A stretch of 64,000 nucleotides of DNA, taken from contig NZ_NVWY01000032.1 in assembly GCF_002733835.1 (NCBI RefSeq), positions 28,879 through 92,878 on the forward strand, written 5' to 3'. This DNA is from Alcanivorax sp. (GTDB lineage: Bacteria; Pseudomonadota; Gammaproteobacteria; Pseudomonadales; Alcanivoracaceae). Shown one piece after another: positions 62,537 to 64,000 of this stretch. Made by a program: the position numbers and the translations under genes. The notes beneath the pieces were generated by a model. It searched no databases. It saw only the letters and a program-made list of their open reading frames with translations, and had not been told where the DNA came from. Position 1 is the first letter of the stretch. Every line of letters begins with the position of its first letter.

Positions 62537-63148
62537 ATGCGCCTTGCTGCTGCCCTGCTCGCCCTGCTCCCAGGTCTGTTGCTGGCCAACCCGGTGGTCC
62601 GCCTGGACACCACAGCCGGCCCCATTACCATTGAGCTGTACGAAGACAAAGCCCCGCAAAGTGTCGCCAACTTTCTCCAGTACGTGGACAGTGGCTTCTA
62701 CAACGGCACCCAGTTTCACCGCGTGATCAGCGGTTTCATGATTCAGGGTGGCGGCTTTGACCAGAGCGGGCAGCGCAAGGCCACGCGCAAACCCATCCAG
62801 AACGAGGCCGACAACGGCCTAAAAAACAAGCGTGGCACCCTGGCCATGGCTCGCACCAGCAACCCGCATTCGGCCACCGCCCAGTTTTTTGTGAACCTGG
62901 TAGATAACCGCAATCTGGATTTCACCGGCAAGAACAGCCGCGGCTGGGGCTATGCCGTTTTCGGGGCCGTCACCGACGGCATGAATGTGGTCGACAATAT
63001 CGCCCGGGAACGCACCACCAGCCAGCGCCTGAACGGCATGATGGCCCGCGATGTCCCGGAAGTGCCGATTCTGATTACCAAGGCCTACCGCCTGGAAGAT
63101 GACAGCAAGGCAGCCAAACAGGCAAACGAAGAGAAGGACGCTCAATAA
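62537..63148 (+). CDS. Exported cyclophilin (PpiA-like)
   Basis: 203 aa. Signal peptide MRLAAALLALLPGLLLA with cleavage before NPVV, so periplasmic. The cyclophilin core [39 protein letters not shown] and [18 protein letters not shown] is very like ppiB, and a charged C-terminal tail EDDSKAAKQANEEKDAQ is added. The close match and the tandem order suggest duplication. lpxH starts 2 bp after its stop. Confidence 0.92.
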   Translation: MRLAAALLALLPGLLLANPVVRLDTTAGPITIELYEDKAPQSVANFLQYVDSGFYNGTQFHRVISGFMIQGGGFDQSGQRKATRKPIQNEADNGLKNKRGTLAMARTSNPHSATAQFFVNLVDNRNLDFTGKNSRGWGYAVFGAVTDGMNVVDNIARERTTSQRLNGMMARDVPEVPILITKAYRLEDDSKAAKQANEEKDAQ

Positions 63149-63150
63149 CC

Positions 63151-63882
63151 ATGAGTTACACCCTCTTCATCTCTGATCTGCACCTGGATCCGGTACGCCC
63201 CGAGCATCTGGAGGCATTGAAAAACCTGCTGGCACACCATCAAGGCAAGACCGACGCCCTGTATGTACTGGGCGACCTGTTCGAAGCCTGGATCGGCGAC
63301 GATGATGACAGCCCGTTTAATCTCGATGCCATCGCCGCCTTCCGACAGTTTTCTGACAGTGGCAGCAAGCTTTACTTCATGCATGGCAACCGGGATTTCA
63401 TGCTCGGCAACGACTTTGCGAATGCCTGCGGCGGCACCCTGCTTGACGAAGGCACCGTAGTCGACCTCTACGGCACCGCCGTGATCCTGATGCACGGCGA
63501 CAGCCTGTGCACCCTGGACACCGCCTATCAACAGTTCCGCACCATGGCCCGTAACCCCCAGTGGCAGCAAGGCATGCTCGCCAAGCCGCTGGAAGAGCGA
63601 CGCATGATCGCCCAGGGTATGCGCATGCAAAGCCAGGGCAACAACGCCAACAAGGCAGAAAACATCATGGACGTCACCCCGGAAGAAGTGGTCCGGGAAA
63701 TGCAGGAAGCTGGTGTTCAGCACCTGATCCACGGCCATACCCATCGCCCGGACGTCCACGACGTGGACTTGCCTGATGGCACCGGCAAGCGCTGGGTGCT
63801 GGGAGATTGGGGAAAGCTTGGGTGGCAAATTGTGGCGGATAGTGAGCTTGGGTTGCGGTTGGAGAGCTTTGCGATTAATTAA
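63151..63882 (+). CDS. lpxH: UDP-2,3-diacylglucosamine diphosphatase LpxH
   Basis: 243 aa. It cleaves UDP-2,3-diacylglucosamine to lipid X in lipid A synthesis. Di-manganese metallophosphatase motifs: ISDLHLDPVRPEHLEA, LGDLFEAWIGDDD, MHGNRDFMLG, MHGDSLCTLD and HGHTHRPDVHD. It follows the cyclophilins closely, so the three are an operon. The insertion sequence begins ~20 bp past its stop, which should not harm the gene. Confidence 0.96.
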   Translation: MSYTLFISDLHLDPVRPEHLEALKNLLAHHQGKTDALYVLGDLFEAWIGDDDDSPFNLDAIAAFRQFSDSGSKLYFMHGNRDFMLGNDFANACGGTLLDEGTVVDLYGTAVILMHGDSLCTLDTAYQQFRTMARNPQWQQGMLAKPLEERRMIAQGMRMQSQGNNANKAENIMDVTPEEVVREMQEAGVQHLIHGHTHRPDVHDVDLPDGTGKRWVLGDWGKLGWQIVADSELGLRLESFAIN

Positions 63883-63902
63883 TAGTTAATAATGAATAAT
63901 TA

Positions 63903-64000
63903 AGGGTCTTAGGAAGCAAATCGCATGCTAATATGCATTTGCGCCTATGAATACAGGTAAAAACCGCTACTACAAATTTTCCAAGATCAGTGAGGCCCGA
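63903..64000 (+). mobile_element. Left end of an IS1595-like insertion sequence (partial)
   Basis: The start of a transposase frame at 63946 with about 40 bases of likely terminal DNA before it. The AT-rich stretch 63883-63902 precedes it. The border at 63903 is a guess: the other end and the target duplication are outside the window. Confidence 0.5.
63946..64000 (+). CDS. IS1595-family transposase, N-terminal fragment
   Basis: Only the first 18 codons are in the window: MNTGKNRYYKFSKISEAR. This Arg/Lys/Tyr-rich start with KISEA is like the N-terminus of IS1595-family transposases, which continue with a zinc-ribbon and an ISXO2-type catalytic domain. The call rests on a short stretch, so it is moderate. 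The gene continues past base 64000. Confidence 0.6.

Overview
The window looks like chromosomal DNA of a gammaproteobacterium close to Alcanivorax and the pseudomonads. Gene order from fimL-nudC through mltD-gloB-rnhA-dnaQ, a peptide/nucleoside ABC transporter, fabI-ppiD-hupB-lon-clpX-clpP-tig and on to folD-glnS-ppiB-lpxH follows, as I remember it, the order of the PA1792-PA1823 region of Pseudomonas aeruginosa. The exact genus is inference, because no marker such as 16S rRNA is present.

Layout: (1) 1-2205 holds the end of methionine salvage (mtnD fragment, mtnC) and rlmG. (2) 2360-12126 is a tRNA-Pro(CGG) gene with a 9.7 kb integrative element inserted at its 3' end. The element is bounded by a 48-bp duplication of the tRNA end. 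It carries a tyrosine integrase, an AlpA-like regulator, a run of small overlapping genes, a Toprim primase, a DUF927 helicase-like ATPase, a PrtN-like regulator, a HigB/HigA-type toxin-antitoxin pair, an unrecognised 325-aa protein, and repeat-rich DNA near both ends. No capsid, tail or conjugation genes are seen, so it resembles a satellite or mobilisable island with its own replication module. (3) 12256-25316 is a housekeeping and accessory mix: PEBP protein, ThpR, EamA transporter, lipoprotein hydrolase, two ABC1/UbiB kinases, a small methyltransferase, a second Lon protease, RluA, a SET protein, a complete MITE-like element, an M48 lipoprotein, NfuA and a DUF2970 protein. (4) 25450-36144 holds sulfite reductase with DUF934, a CorA/ZntB transporter, AcuI, SohB, NudC, FimL and NhaB. 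(5) 36259-48128 holds dnaQ-rnhA-methyltransferase, gloB, mltD and a five-gene Yej/Npp-type ABC transporter. (6) 48395-57995 holds fabI and the protein-quality-control block ppiD, tRNA-Asp, hupB, lon, clpX, clpP, tig. (7) 58175-63882 holds three tRNAs (His, Arg, Pro), folD, a DUF1508 protein, glnS, two tandem cyclophilins and lpxH. (8) After 63900 the window runs into the left end of an apparent IS1595-family insertion sequence.

Functionally the chromosomal part is dominated by proteostasis (two Lon, ClpXP, trigger factor, PpiD, PpiB, a PpiA-like cyclophilin, SohB, M48), envelope maintenance (MltD, LpxH, FabI) and RNA modification or decay (RlmG, RluA, ThpR, NudC, RNase HI). The most unusual DNA is the island at tRNA-Pro, with paired arm-type sites, clustered 9-bp repeats and an orphan gene, and the 283-bp inverted-repeat element at 21181-21463.
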